A stretch of DNA of 64,000 nt, taken from Micromonospora sp. AMSO31t. Its GTDB lineage: Bacteria; Actinomycetota; Actinomycetes; Mycobacteriales; Micromonosporaceae. Below the pieces are notes generated by a model. It was not told the DNA's origin. It saw nothing but the letters and a program-made list of their open reading frames with translations, and searched no databases. Position 1 is the first letter of the stretch; each line of letters opens with the position of its first letter. The translations under genes and the position numbers were made by a program. The DNA lies in NCBI RefSeq assembly GCF_008868175.1, contig NZ_WBKT01000010.1:1-64000 (forward strand). The letters are read 5' to 3'. Shown piece by piece: positions 52,637 through 61,643 of this stretch.

Positions 52637-53923
52637 GTGCAACGCATCCTGTCCTCCCAGCTCACCCACCATGTCGGCGAGTCCGTTCGGATCGCCGGCT
52701 GGGTGCACCGCCGCCGGCTGCTCAAGTCGGTGGCCTTCCTGATCGTCCGGGACGCCGCCGGCCTGGCCCAGGTGGTGGTCACCGACCCCGCCGCGCGCGC
52801 GGCCGTCGAGTCGCTGCCCGAGGAGACCGTCGTCGAGGTCACCGGCACGGTGGTCGCGAACGCCACGGCGCCCGCCGGGGTCGAGCTGGCCGAGCCGACG
52901 GTACGCCCGCTCGGCCCGCCCGCCGTCCCGCCGCCGTTCGACCTGTACCGGCCGGCGCTCACCGCCACCCTGCCCACCCAGCTCGACCACGCGCCCACCG
53001 CGCTGCGCCACCCGACCCGCTCCGCCGCGCTGCGGATCTCGGCGGCGGCGGTGGCCGGCTTCCGGGCCGCCCTGGACGCCCGCCAGTTCGTGGAGATCCA
53101 CACCCCGAAGGTGGTCGCCTCGTCCACCGAGAGCGGGGCGAACGTGTTCGCGCTGGACTGGTTCGGCCGGCCCGCGTACCTGGCCCAGTCGCCGCAGTTC
53201 TACAAGCAGCTCATGGTCGGCGTCTTCGAGCGGGTCTACGAGGTCGGGCCGGTGTTCCGCGCCGAGCCGCACGACACCGTCCGGCACCTGGCCCAGTACA
53301 CGTCGCTCGACGTCGAGCTGGGCTTCGTGGCCGACCACCGGGACGTGATGGCCGTGCTGCGGGAGACCCTGGCCGGGATGCTGGCCGAGGTCGCGGCCCG
53401 GGCCGGCGGGGCCGTCGCCACCCTCGGGCTCACCCTGCCGGAGGTGCCCGCCGAGATCCCCGCCGTGCACTTCACCGAGGCGCTGAAGATCGCCGGGGCG
53501 CCGGTCGACGAGCCGGACCTCGCCCCGGCGCACGAGCGGGCGCTGGGGGAGTGGGCACTGCGCGAGCACGGCTCGGACTTCCTCTTCGTCACCGGCTATC
53601 CGATGGCGAAGCGGCCGTTCTACACCCACCCGGACCCGGCGCGGCCGGCCCACTCCAACGGCTTCGACCTGCTGTTCCGGGGGTTGGAGCTGGTCACCGG
53701 CGGGCAGCGGCTGCACCGGCACGAGGACTACCTGGCCGCCCTGGCGGCGCGCGGCGAGCCGGTCGAGCCGTACGCCGGGTACGTGGACGCGTTCCGCCAC
53801 GGCATGCCGCCGCACGGGGGCTTCGCCATCGGGCTGGAACGCTTCGTCGCCCGGCTCACCGGCGCGGCCAACGTCCGGGAGGTGACCGCCTTCCCCCGGG
53901 ACCTGCACCGGCTCACCCCCTGA
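52637..53923 (+). CDS. aspS: Archaeal-type aspartyl-tRNA synthetase, probably non-discriminating
   Basis: 428 residues, the short AspRS form of archaea and some actinobacteria, without the bacterial GAD insertion. The OB-fold anticodon domain (SVRIAGWVHRRRLLKSVAFL, about residues 15-105) is followed by the class II core with motif 2 RAEPHDTVRHLAQYTSLDVE and motif 3 GGFAIGLERFVARLTG. His in GWVH, where discriminating enzymes have Trp, and Pro in TAPAGVEL suggest it also charges tRNA-Asn. Asp-tRNA-Asn would then be amidated by GatCAB, which is not in the window. GTG 52637 follows GAGGAGGT by 7 nt. A T-box leader controls it and a perfect palindrome follows. Confidence 0.9.
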   Translation: MQRILSSQLTHHVGESVRIAGWVHRRRLLKSVAFLIVRDAAGLAQVVVTDPAARAAVESLPEETVVEVTGTVVANATAPAGVELAEPTVRPLGPPAVPPPFDLYRPALTATLPTQLDHAPTALRHPTRSAALRISAAAVAGFRAALDARQFVEIHTPKVVASSTESGANVFALDWFGRPAYLAQSPQFYKQLMVGVFERVYEVGPVFRAEPHDTVRHLAQYTSLDVELGFVADHRDVMAVLRETLAGMLAEVAARAGGAVATLGLTLPEVPAEIPAVHFTEALKIAGAPVDEPDLAPAHERALGEWALREHGSDFLFVTGYPMAKRPFYTHPDPARPAHSNGFDLLFRGLELVTGGQRLHRHEDYLAALAARGEPVEPYAGYVDAFRHGMPPHGGFAIGLERFVARLTGAANVREVTAFPRDLHRLTP

Positions 53924-53930
53924 GGAGGAA

Positions 53931-53954
53931 GGGGCCCCGGTCGACCGGGGCCCC
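53931..53954. terminator. Bidirectional hairpin terminator
   Basis: GGGGCCCCGGTC and GACCGGGGCCCC form a perfect 24-bp palindrome between the convergent aspS and nadE genes. Confidence 0.8.
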
Positions 53955-53972
53955 TGTCCGGCGGGCGTCGCG

Positions 53973-54797
53973 TCAGGGTGCGACCGGGAGCTGGCGCTTG
54001 TGGTCGGTGGCCTGGTAGCGGGCCACCAGCGCCGCCTCCACCTCGGCGGGCACCGGCCGGCCCTCCAGGTAGTCGTCGATGTGCTCGTAGGCCAGGCCGA
54101 GCGCGTCCTCGTCGAGCTTGCCCGGGGCGAGGGTCTCCAGGTCGGCTGTGGGCGCCTTGCCGACCAGCTCGGTGGGGGCGCCGAGCGCCGCGGCCAGTGC
54201 CCGCACGCGCCGCTTGGTGAGCCCGGTCAGCGGGATCACGTCGGCCGCCCCGTCGCCGTGCTTGGTGAAGAAGCCGGTGACCGCCTCGGCGGCGTGGTCG
54301 GTGCCGACCACCAGCCCGCCCGCCGCGCCGGCCACCGCGTACTGGGCGATCATGCGCTGCCGGGCCTTGATGTTGCCGAGCACGAAGTCCTGCTGGGCGG
54401 CATCGCGGAAGGTCAGCCCGCCGGCGACAAGCGCGGCCAGGGCGGCGTCGGCGGCCGGCTTGACGTCGACCGTGAGCACCCGGTCGGGGCGGATGAACTC
54501 CAGCGCGGCCTGGGCGTGGTGCTCGTCGGCCTGCACGCCGTAGGGCAGGCGCATGGCGACGAAGACGGCCGGGTGGCCGGCGGAGCGGGCGCGCTCCGCG
54601 GCGAGCTGGCAGAGCCGGCCGGCGGTGGTCGAGTCGACGCCGCCGCTGATGCCCAGGACCAGCGTGGTGAGGCCGGTGTCGACGAGGCGGTCGGCGAGGA
54701 AGACGACCCGGCGCTCGATCTCCTCGGCGGCGTCGAAGGTCGCCGGCACCCGGAGCTCCTCGGCGATCCGTTGCTGGGTCGACATCACGTCGGTCAT
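53973..54797 (-). CDS. nadE: NH3-dependent NAD synthetase
   Basis: 274 residues, the short ammonia-dependent form (no glutaminase domain). It converts nicotinic acid adenine dinucleotide to NAD+ with ATP. The pyrophosphatase P-loop is LGISGGVDST. Also seen are KARQRMIAQYAVAG, the conserved NaAD-site loop GTDHAAEAVTGFFTKHGDG and GLTKRRVRALAAALGAP. ATG 54797 has GAGAGGA upstream; MSTQQ at 54785 is an alternative. It lies 17 nt downstream of the VOC gene in a lipB-VOC-nadE cluster. Confidence 0.95.
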   Translation of the reverse strand: MTDVMSTQQRIAEELRVPATFDAAEEIERRVVFLADRLVDTGLTTLVLGISGGVDSTTAGRLCQLAAERARSAGHPAVFVAMRLPYGVQADEHHAQAALEFIRPDRVLTVDVKPAADAALAALVAGGLTFRDAAQQDFVLGNIKARQRMIAQYAVAGAAGGLVVGTDHAAEAVTGFFTKHGDGAADVIPLTGLTKRRVRALAAALGAPTELVGKAPTADLETLAPGKLDEDALGLAYEHIDDYLEGRPVPAEVEAALVARYQATDHKRQLPVAP

Positions 54798-54814
54798 CGG
54801 GGGTCCTCTCCTCG

Positions 54815-55207
54815 TCAGGCGGGACCGAGCAGGTCCCAGGGGTTGCCGGCGAGGTCGCGGAACACGGCGACCCGCCCGTACGGCTCGGTGCGCGGGGGCT
54901 TCACGAACTCGACCTTCGCCTCGACCATCCGCCGGTAGGTGGCGTCGAAGTCGTCGACCTGGAGGAAGAAGCCGACGCGGCCGTGGGTCTGGTCGCCCAC
55001 GGCGGCCGCCTGCCGCTCCCCGTCGGCGCGGGCCAGCAGCAGCCCGGTCCCGCCACCCGGCGGGCGGACGACCACCCAGCGCTTCGGCCGGCCGTCGTTG
55101 GTCAGCGAGGGCTTGTCCTCCACCAGCTCGAAGCCGAGCACCTCGGTGAAGAAGGCGATCGCCGGGTCGTAGTCGGCGACGACGAGGGTGACGAGGTCGA
55201 TCCGCAC
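54815..55207 (-). CDS. VOC-family (glyoxalase-like) protein
   Basis: 130 residues. Two beta-alpha-beta-beta-beta units: VRIDLVTLVVADYDPAIAFF and GRVGFFLQVDDFDATYRRM, with YGRVAVFRDLAGNPWDLLGP at the end. Typical of glyoxalase/bleomycin-resistance/dioxygenase superfamily members, but the metal-ligand pattern does not point to one activity. The GTG start lies 5 nt after the lipB stop, so they are probably one transcript. Substrate unknown. Confidence 0.85.
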   Translation of the reverse strand: MRIDLVTLVVADYDPAIAFFTEVLGFELVEDKPSLTNDGRPKRWVVVRPPGGGTGLLLARADGERQAAAVGDQTHGRVGFFLQVDDFDATYRRMVEAKVEFVKPPRTEPYGRVAVFRDLAGNPWDLLGPA

Positions 55208-55212
55208 CGGGG

Positions 55213-55854
55213 TCAGACCTGGATCAGGGTGGGCAGGTGCCGCTCGACCACCGGCAGCACGTCGGCGACCGTGATCGGGCGGCCCAGTTCGGCGGTGAGC
55301 GAGGTGACCCCGGCGTCCCGGATGCCGCACGGCACGATCCGGTCGTAGTGGCCGAGGTCGCAGTCGCAGTTGATCGCGAAGCCGTGCAGGGTCACGCCCC
55401 GGGCCACCCGGATGCCGATGGCGGCGACCTTGCGGGCCGGCCCCCGGTCGTCCTCCGGCACCCAGACGCCGCTGCGCCCCTCGACCTGGCCGGCGACCAG
55501 CCCGAACTCGGCGCAGACGTCGATCAGCAGCTGCTCGGTGCGCCGGACGTACGCCACCACGTCGACCGGGTCGGGCAGCCGGACGATCGGGTAGCCGACC
55601 AGCTGCCCCGGGCCGTGCCAGGTGATCTTGCCGCCGCGGTCCACGTCGACCACCGGGGTGCCGTCCATCGGCCGGTCCCACGGCTCGGTCCGCTTGCCGG
55701 CGGTGTAGACGCTGGGGTGCTCCAGCAGCAGCACGGTGTCGCCCTGCTCGCCGGCCACCACGGCCTCGTGCACCCGGCGCTGCTCGTCCCAGGCGGCCTG
55801 GTAGTCGATCAGGCCGGCGCGGACGGCGGTCAGCCCGGAAGTCGTCACGGTCAC
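55213..55854 (-). CDS. lipB: Octanoyl-[ACP]:protein N-octanoyltransferase
   Basis: 213 residues. It moves octanoyl from ACP to lipoyl domains, giving LipA its substrate. Conserved parts are [51 protein letters not shown] and the catalytic Cys in IVPCGI with its Lys in RKVAAIG. GTG 55854 lies 6 nt after TAGGCT without a Shine-Dalgarno, so it is predicted to be leaderless. It heads a cluster with the VOC protein and nadE. lipA lies 3 kb downstream on the same strand with its own promoter. Confidence 0.95.
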   Translation of the reverse strand: MTVTTSGLTAVRAGLIDYQAAWDEQRRVHEAVVAGEQGDTVLLLEHPSVYTAGKRTEPWDRPMDGTPVVDVDRGGKITWHGPGQLVGYPIVRLPDPVDVVAYVRRTEQLLIDVCAEFGLVAGQVEGRSGVWVPEDDRGPARKVAAIGIRVARGVTLHGFAINCDCDLGHYDRIVPCGIRDAGVTSLTAELGRPITVADVLPVVERHLPTLIQV

Positions 55855-55932
55855 CCGCCCAGCCTAGTCCCGCCGGCACCGACCGGCCCGCGTGAGCCTC
55901 GTCGCAGGAACAACGTCCTGACCGGCAGCCGG

Positions 55933-57750
55933 TCAGGCCGGCGGCACCCGCCAGACCCAGACGTCCTCGACCCGCTCGGGCGCGCCGAGCAGGGCCGTGG
56001 CGGTGCGCCGCACCGCCTCCTCGTCGACGTCGAACTTCGCCCCGTGCACCCGGTCGGCCAGCACCACCGTCTCGACTCCCCAGTAGTGCAGGTCGGCCCG
56101 GGACTCCCGGATGCTGCCGTCGGTGATGATCGGGACCAGCCCGGTCCGCCCCGCCTGGTCCATGAGGGCGCTGAAGGTGCGCGGGACGGGCCCGATCCGG
56201 CCCCGGCCGTCCGGCCCGCCCGGGCCCAGGAAGAAGCCGGCCGGGATGCGGAACTCGCCCTGCCGGTGCGCCAGGGCGTACGCCTGCCAGCGCTGGCCGT
56301 CGGGATAGATGTCCACGGTCAGCGGCAGCGGGGTGAGCACCCCGCCCGGGGAGACGTAGCGCTGCCAGGCGCCGGTGGTGATGAACGCCGGCACCGGCTC
56401 CCGGACGCTCGTCAGCAGCGGGGTGGGCAGGAGCGGCAGCAGCGCGGCGGCGAAGCCGAGCGCCCAGGCCAGCTCGGTGGAGCGGTGCCGGGGCGGCCGG
56501 GCGCGCAGCGAGTCGACCGCGTACGCCAGCAGCAGCCCGATCACCGGGGCCACCACGAGGGCGAGCCGTGAGGGCAGCGCCGCGTTGACCACCGGCAGGT
56601 TGTCCAGCACCCCGAACGGCAGCAGTTGGTCGGTCTGCCGGCCGTTCCACTTGGCCGTGGGCCCCCAGGAGAGCACGGCGAAGACCAGCGCGGTCACGCC
56701 GAGCGCGGTGAGCGTGGCCCGGAACGCCCGGTCGGCGCGCCGCCGGAGCAGGACGAAGCAGGCCACGGCGAGCAGCAGCAGCGGGATGCCGAAGAAGGAG
56801 TTCTCCTCGGTCGGGTTGGGCGCCAGCGAGGTGCCCAGCCCGGCCCAGCCGGCCAGGGACCGGCGGGGGTACGACCCGAACGCCGCGATGTCCTCGGAGT
56901 GGATCATCGGGTCGAAGCCGGTGCCGTGGAACCGCTGCGGCCCGGCGAAGTGCAGCCACAGCGGGTACGCGAGCAGCACCCCGGAGACGAGCGCGGTCAC
57001 GCCGAGGCCGCGCAGGAAGCTCGGCAGGGCCGCCCGCGCCTCGGCCCGCCGGGCCGGGTGCAGCGCCCACACCAGGAGAAACAGGGCGAGCGCCAGCGCC
57101 GTGAAGAAGAGCCCCTCGGCGGCGATCGAGAACGCGACGGCCACCAGTACGCCGAGCACGACGCCGCCGGCGACCGCGCGCCCGGGGCGGCGCAGCCGGA
57201 GCACGCCCCAGACGAGCAGCGGCACGAGCCAGCCGGCGGTCCAGTTCAGGTGCGCGTTGGCGTGCGACACCATGGCCGGGCAGTAGGCGATGAAGAGCGC
57301 GCCCACCCCGGCGGCCAGCCGGCTGGCGACCAGGTGCCGGCTGAGCAGCCAGTACCAGGCCACCGCGGTGGCCGCGAGGTTGAGCGTGAGGATCACCAGG
57401 AACGTCGCGGGCGGCCCGATGAGGTACGTCAGCGGCGCGAAGACCACCGCGTACGCGGTGATCGAGGTGTTGACCGCGAGGTTCACCCCGTCCGGGACGT
57501 TGATCAGGTGGGTGAAGAGCGGGTTCTCCCCGTGGGTCACGGCGTGCCCGCCGAAGGCCAGCAGCCACTCGAAGAGGGCCTGGTCGCTGGAGTTCACGGT
57601 GATCGTGAGGGCGTTCGGGTCCCGCCACATCCCGCTGGTCACCCAGAGCGCGAGGGCTACCGCGGCGAGCACCAGCACCAGGTCGGCCCGCCGGTTCCGG
57701 GTGGCGGGCGCGGTCGACGGGCCGGTGGCCAGGGACGGGGAGGACGGCAC
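55933..57750 (-). CDS. Polytopic membrane protein, GT-C-like
   Basis: 605 residues, about 11-12 membrane helices and an extracytoplasmic C-terminal domain (YVSPGGVLTPLPLTVDIYPD, RTFSALMDQAGRTGLVPIIT, HYWGVETVVLAD). An early external loop with DQALFEWLLAFGGHAVTHGE and HLINVPDGVNLAVNTS matches the acidic-residue loop of GT-C glycosyltransferases and YfhO-like proteins. The sugar and acceptor are unknown. GTG 57750 lies 7 nt after TAACGT, a leaderless layout. Divergent from the secreted esterase. Confidence 0.7.
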   Translation of the reverse strand: MPSSPSLATGPSTAPATRNRRADLVLVLAAVALALWVTSGMWRDPNALTITVNSSDQALFEWLLAFGGHAVTHGENPLFTHLINVPDGVNLAVNTSITAYAVVFAPLTYLIGPPATFLVILTLNLAATAVAWYWLLSRHLVASRLAAGVGALFIAYCPAMVSHANAHLNWTAGWLVPLLVWGVLRLRRPGRAVAGGVVLGVLVAVAFSIAAEGLFFTALALALFLLVWALHPARRAEARAALPSFLRGLGVTALVSGVLLAYPLWLHFAGPQRFHGTGFDPMIHSEDIAAFGSYPRRSLAGWAGLGTSLAPNPTEENSFFGIPLLLLAVACFVLLRRRADRAFRATLTALGVTALVFAVLSWGPTAKWNGRQTDQLLPFGVLDNLPVVNAALPSRLALVVAPVIGLLLAYAVDSLRARPPRHRSTELAWALGFAAALLPLLPTPLLTSVREPVPAFITTGAWQRYVSPGGVLTPLPLTVDIYPDGQRWQAYALAHRQGEFRIPAGFFLGPGGPDGRGRIGPVPRTFSALMDQAGRTGLVPIITDGSIRESRADLHYWGVETVVLADRVHGAKFDVDEEAVRRTATALLGAPERVEDVWVWRVPPA

Positions 57751-57939
57751 GCAGCGGACGTTACCAACCGGACCTGGACCCGCCGGGCAGACACGAAACC
57801 CGGTGGGCGCGGCCTCGGCCGCACACTTCGGCGTTCGTGAATGTGTGACCGGCGGCCATTCCGGGAGCGTGAAACACGGACGTAACGTCGCGGCAACTCG
57901 ACAGTGACCCAGTTCACAATTCGTCGTCAGGAGGTCGCC

Positions 57940-59151
57940 GTGCGCCGCTCCTCATCCCTTCTCACCCGCCTGGCCGGGGTGGCGGCCGGGGTCGTGCTGG
58001 CCGCGGCCGCCGTCCTCGTCGCCGCCCTGCCCGCGCAGGCCGCCACGCTCTCCCAGGTCACCGGCTTCGGCTCGAACCCCGGCAACCTGGCCATGTACGC
58101 CTACCGCCCGGACGGCCTGCCGGCCAACGCCCCGGCCGTGGTGCTGCTGCACGGCTGCACCCAGAACGCCTCGACCTACTTCACCAACTCCGGCTGGCAG
58201 AAGTACGCCGACCAGTGGAAGTTCACGGTCATCGTGCCGCAGCAGCCCTCGGCCAACAACGCCAACTCCTGCTTCAACTGGTTCGAGACCGGGGACACCG
58301 CCCGGGGCCAGGGCGAGGCGCTGTCCGTGAAGCAGATGGTGGACCACGCCAGGGCCAACTACGGCACCGACGCGAGCCGGGTCTACGTCAGCGGGCTGTC
58401 CGGCGGTGGGGCGATGAGCGCCGTCATGCTCGCCACCTACCCGGACGTGTTCGCCGCCGGCTCGGTCATCGCCGGCATCCCCTACCGCTGCGCCACCAGC
58501 ATGGTCAATGCCTTCTCCTGCATGAACCCGGGCGTCGACAAGACCCCGGCGCAGTGGGGCGACCTGGTCCGCAACGCCTACGCCGGCTACACCGGCAAGC
58601 GCCCCCGGGTGGCCATCTGGCACGGCACCTCGGACACCACGGTCGCGCCGCTGAACGCCGCCGAGTCGCGGGACCAGTGGACCAACGTGCTCGGCGTCTC
58701 GCAGACCCCCACCAGCACCGCCGCCCTGCCGGCCGGCACGAGCCTGGAGGTCTACGGCAGCGACCAGGTGCGGCTCTACCGGGTCTCCGGCATGGGCCAC
58801 GGCACCCCGGTCGACCCGGGCTCGGCGACCGACCAGTGCGGCACCGCCGGGGCGTACTTCCTCGACACCATCTGCTCGACCTACCGCGACGCGCTCTTCT
58901 TCGGCCTGAACGGCGGGGGCGGCACGCCCAGCCCGACGCCGACGGCCACCACGTCGCCGACCCCGACCCCGACCACCGCGCCGGTCTGCGTCACCGCGAG
59001 CAACTACGCGCACGTGACGGCCGGCCGCGCCTACCAGTCCGGCGGCTACGCCTACGCGCTGGGCAGCAACCAGCGGATGGGCCTCTACAACACCTTCTAC
59101 ACCAGCACCCTCAAGCAGACCGGCCCCGCCTACTGGGTCATCGGCTGCTGA
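57940..59151 (+). CDS. Secreted PHB-depolymerase-type esterase with C-terminal binding domain
   Basis: 403 residues. Signal peptide to about residue 38 (PAQAA), then an alpha/beta hydrolase of the PHB depolymerase/feruloyl-esterase group: oxyanion HGCTQNAS, nucleophile S154 (GLSGGGAM), Asp probably in WHGTSDTTVAP, His in GMGHGTPVD. A Pro/Thr linker (SPTPTATTSPTPTPT) leads to a 50-residue C-terminal domain (ASNYAHVTAGRAYQSGGYAY, QTGPAYWVIGC) like the substrate-binding domain of extracellular PHB depolymerases. It could act on polyhydroxyalkanoate or on acetyl/feruloyl esters of plant polymers. GTG 57940 has AGGAGGT 6 nt upstream. Confidence 0.88.
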   Translation: MRRSSSLLTRLAGVAAGVVLAAAAVLVAALPAQAATLSQVTGFGSNPGNLAMYAYRPDGLPANAPAVVLLHGCTQNASTYFTNSGWQKYADQWKFTVIVPQQPSANNANSCFNWFETGDTARGQGEALSVKQMVDHARANYGTDASRVYVSGLSGGGAMSAVMLATYPDVFAAGSVIAGIPYRCATSMVNAFSCMNPGVDKTPAQWGDLVRNAYAGYTGKRPRVAIWHGTSDTTVAPLNAAESRDQWTNVLGVSQTPTSTAALPAGTSLEVYGSDQVRLYRVSGMGHGTPVDPGSATDQCGTAGAYFLDTICSTYRDALFFGLNGGGGTPSPTPTATTSPTPTPTTAPVCVTASNYAHVTAGRAYQSGGYAYALGSNQRMGLYNTFYTSTLKQTGPAYWVIGC

Positions 59152-59176
59152 CCGCGCCGCCGCCGCCCTCGCCGGC

Positions 59177-60076
59177 TCAGTCGGTGAGGGCGGCGTGCAG
59201 CGCGCCCGGCAGGTCCGGGTGGGTCCAGGTGAAGCCGGCCCTGCCGAGCACGCCGGGCAGGACCCGCGTGCTGGTGAGCGCCTCGTGGGCGAAGCCGCCG
59301 AGGGCGACCTTCAGGGCCAGCGCGGGGACCGGCATGACCGCCGGCCGGTGCAGTTGGCGGGCGAGTTCCCGGGTGAACTCGGCGTTGGTGACCGGGGCCG
59401 GACCGACCACGTTGACCGGACCGGCGAGGTCGTCGCGCGCCAGCAGGAAGGCCACGCCGTCCAGCCAGTCCCGCAGGGCGATCCACGGCACCCACTGCCG
59501 GCCGTTGCCCAGCTTGCCGCCGACCCCGAGCCGGAACGGCAGGAGCTGCGGCTTGAGCATGCCGCCGTCGCGGTGCAGCGGCAGCCCGGTACGCAGCCGC
59601 ACCACCCGGGTCCCGGCGTCCTCGGCCGGGCGGGTGGCGGCCTCCCACACCCGGCAGACGTCCGCCAGGAAGCCCTCACCGGCCGGCGAGTCCTCCTCGA
59701 CCGTCCGGTCACCGGTGTTGCCGTACCAGCCGACCGCCGAGGCGTTGAGCAGCACCGCGGGCCGGTCGGCGGCGGGCAGCCCGGCGATGGTGATCGCCAG
59801 CGTGGTGGTGCTGTCCACCCGGCTCGACCGGATCAACCCCTGGTACGCGTCGTTCCAGCGCTTGTCGCCCACTCCGGCGCCGGCCAGGTTCACCACCGCG
59901 TCGGCGTCGGCCATCACCTGCGGGTCGAGCTGCGCGGCGGACGGGTTCCAGCGCCGCTCGTCGGGGGTGCGAGGTGCGCGGCGGACCAGGCGGGTGACCT
60001 GGTGCCCGTCCGCGGTGAGTCGGTCGACCAGTCGGGTGCCGAGGAAGCCGGACACTCCGGCCATGAGGATCCGCAT
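59177..60076 (-). CDS. TIGR01777-family NAD(P)-binding epimerase-like protein
   Basis: 299 residues, extended SDR (SulA/YfcH type). Rossmann motif GVSGFLGTRL at residues about 7-16, then VVNLAGAGVGDKRW, the family signature SAVGWYGNTGDRTVEE, WVPWIALRDWLDGVAFLL, and the C-terminal DUF1731 region (MPVPALALKVALGGFAHEAL, ending TWTHPDLPGALHAAL). Function is not established. ATG 60076 (MRILMAGVSG) was chosen; a GAAGAT box lies 6 nt upstream. It converges with the esterase gene. Confidence 0.88.
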   Translation of the reverse strand: MRILMAGVSGFLGTRLVDRLTADGHQVTRLVRRAPRTPDERRWNPSAAQLDPQVMADADAVVNLAGAGVGDKRWNDAYQGLIRSSRVDSTTTLAITIAGLPAADRPAVLLNASAVGWYGNTGDRTVEEDSPAGEGFLADVCRVWEAATRPAEDAGTRVVRLRTGLPLHRDGGMLKPQLLPFRLGVGGKLGNGRQWVPWIALRDWLDGVAFLLARDDLAGPVNVVGPAPVTNAEFTRELARQLHRPAVMPVPALALKVALGGFAHEALTSTRVLPGVLGRAGFTWTHPDLPGALHAALTD

Positions 60077-60202
60077 GCGCATATCTTCGGGTACGGACGC
60101 CGGATCGGATGCGTTGAGCGAAATCACTCACTCGTCGTTCCCGACTCCTGCCCCCTGACCTTCGCTCCGGCACCGACGGGACTCCCGTGAGTGAGCCACG
60201 GT

Positions 60203-60709
60203 TCACTCCCCGGTCCGGCCGTCGACCGCCTCGCGCAGGATGTCGGCGTGCCCGAGGTGGCGGGCGTACTCGTCGGTCATGTGCGCGAGGATCCAGCGCA
60301 GGGAGTGGGCGCTCCCGGTGCCGGGATGGTGGCCGACCGCGTCCAGCGGGCGTTCGGCGGTGATCCGCCGTGCGGTGGCCACCTCCGCCCGCCAGAGCGC
60401 GAACGTCTCCGCGCCAGTGGCCCGGGCGACGTCGGTGAACGGGGCGTCCGGATCGTCGGTGAGGTCGAAGAGGTCGCCCGGGAAGGCGCCGGCGAGCACC
60501 GCCTGGAAATACCACCGCTCCACGGTGGCCAGGTGCCGGACCAGGCCGATCAGGGACAGGCCGGACGAGGGCACCGGCCGCAGCCGCAGTTGCGCGTCGG
60601 TGAGCCCGGCGCACTTGCGGACCAGGGCGTCCCGCTGGAAGTCCAGGAAGGTCTCCAGCAACGTCCGCTCGTCCACGGTGGCCGGCAACGCGAAACGTTC
60701 ATCGATCAT
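60203..60709 (-). CDS. DinB/DUF664-family protein
   Basis: 168 residues, four-helix DinB fold: ETFLDFQRDALVRKCAGLTD, LSLIGLVRHLATVERWYFQA (metal His), and SLRWILAHMTDEYARHLGHA (second and third His). Some DinB proteins are mycothiol-dependent transferases; metal ligands are in place, but the activity is unknown. ATG 60709 was chosen because TACGAT lies 7 nt upstream and no Shine-Dalgarno is present; MRTM at 60718 is an alternative. Confidence 0.85.
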   Translation of the reverse strand: MIDERFALPATVDERTLLETFLDFQRDALVRKCAGLTDAQLRLRPVPSSGLSLIGLVRHLATVERWYFQAVLAGAFPGDLFDLTDDPDAPFTDVARATGAETFALWRAEVATARRITAERPLDAVGHHPGTGSAHSLRWILAHMTDEYARHLGHADILREAVDGRTGE

Positions 60710-60788
60710 CGTTCGCATCGTACGCGCGTTCGACCCCTGGTGGTCGCCCCCGGCTCGGTCAACCGGTCGCGGCTCCACGAGGGTTGTC

Positions 60789-61571
60789 TCATTCCTGGCT
60801 GGTCAGTGCGGCCGCCACGGCCAGGGCGAACCGCGCCGGGTTGTCGACCATGATGTTGTGGCCGCAGTCCGGGATGGCCACCGCGCCGACACCCGCGGCC
60901 GCCAGCCGGTCCGCGTCGAACCGCGGGGCGTCGGCCGCCGGATACAGCACCGTGCGCGGCACGGGGAGCCTCGCCAACTCCTCGCGCACGCCCGGGGTCG
61001 TGCCGCGGAGCAGGCTCATCGCCGTGCGGTAGAGCGCCTCCCGTCCGGCCAGGCGCATGGTGGCCGCCCACTCCGGCCCGACGAAGGCCAGCGTCTCGTC
61101 CCAGCCGTGGTCCAGGAACGCCTGCTCGGTGTGGTAGACGCTGATGCCCGAGCTGCCGGGCCGTTTCGTGGTCGGCAACGTCTGCACCGCGTCGAGGGCG
61201 GGATCGACGAGCACGAGGCGGCGCACCAGCCGGGGGTGGCGCGCCGCCAGCAGGACCGCGACGGCGCCGCCCGCGCTGTGCGCGATGACGTCGGCGTCCT
61301 TCACCGCCGCCTGGTCCAGCGCGTGGGCCAGCAGGTCCGCGTGCATGTCCAGGGTGTACGCCGCGTGCGCCGGCCGGTCGCTGATCCCGAAGCCCAGCAG
61401 GTCCATGAGCAGTGAGCGGTGCCCGGTCAGCGCGGGATGTGCGACGGCCTCCCCGTAGTAGGGCGCGGAGCTGGCACCGAGTCCGTGCAGGTAGACGCGG
61501 GTGGGTTCGGTGCCGGGGAGCTCGACCCAGCGGATGCGGGAACCATCCGGGGTCACGAGGGCGCTATGCAT
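60789..61571 (-). CDS. Alpha/beta hydrolase under probable PadR control
   Basis: 260 residues: HGLGASSAPYY oxyanion loop, DLLGFGISDRP, nucleophile in AHSAGGAVAV, acid likely in YPAADAPRF, and His in PDCGHNIMVD. Substrate unknown. The ATG lies 7 nt after TATCTT (61579-61584 on the minus strand), so it is leaderless, and that box overlaps an inverted repeat. The divergent gene encodes a PadR regulator 73 bp away, so this hydrolase is the likely target. Confidence 0.85.
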   Translation of the reverse strand: MHSALVTPDGSRIRWVELPGTEPTRVYLHGLGASSAPYYGEAVAHPALTGHRSLLMDLLGFGISDRPAHAAYTLDMHADLLAHALDQAAVKDADVIAHSAGGAVAVLLAARHPRLVRRLVLVDPALDAVQTLPTTKRPGSSGISVYHTEQAFLDHGWDETLAFVGPEWAATMRLAGREALYRTAMSLLRGTTPGVREELARLPVPRTVLYPAADAPRFDADRLAAAGVGAVAIPDCGHNIMVDNPARFALAVAAALTSQE

Positions 61572-61580
61572 AGAACGGAA

Positions 61581-61602
61581 GATACCTTGTATCCGAGGTA
61601 TC
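61581..61602. promoter_or_regulatory. Probable PadR operator
   Basis: GATACCTTGTATCCGAGGTATC has 7-bp arms (GATACCT, AGGTATC) that are perfect inverted repeats around an 8-nt centre. It overlaps the -10 of the hydrolase and lies 29-50 nt before the padR-like promoter. A weaker related sequence, GATATCTCGACGAGAGGGTA, follows near 61613-61632. Confidence 0.7.
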
Positions 61603-61643
61603 AAGGCAAGAGGATATCTCGACGAGAGGGTATGATCTGGATC

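Noticed and set aside
57860-57900. CATTCCGGGAGCGTGAAAC before the esterase gene as a CebR box
   Set aside because: Shares GGGAGCG but not the palindromic TCCCA half.
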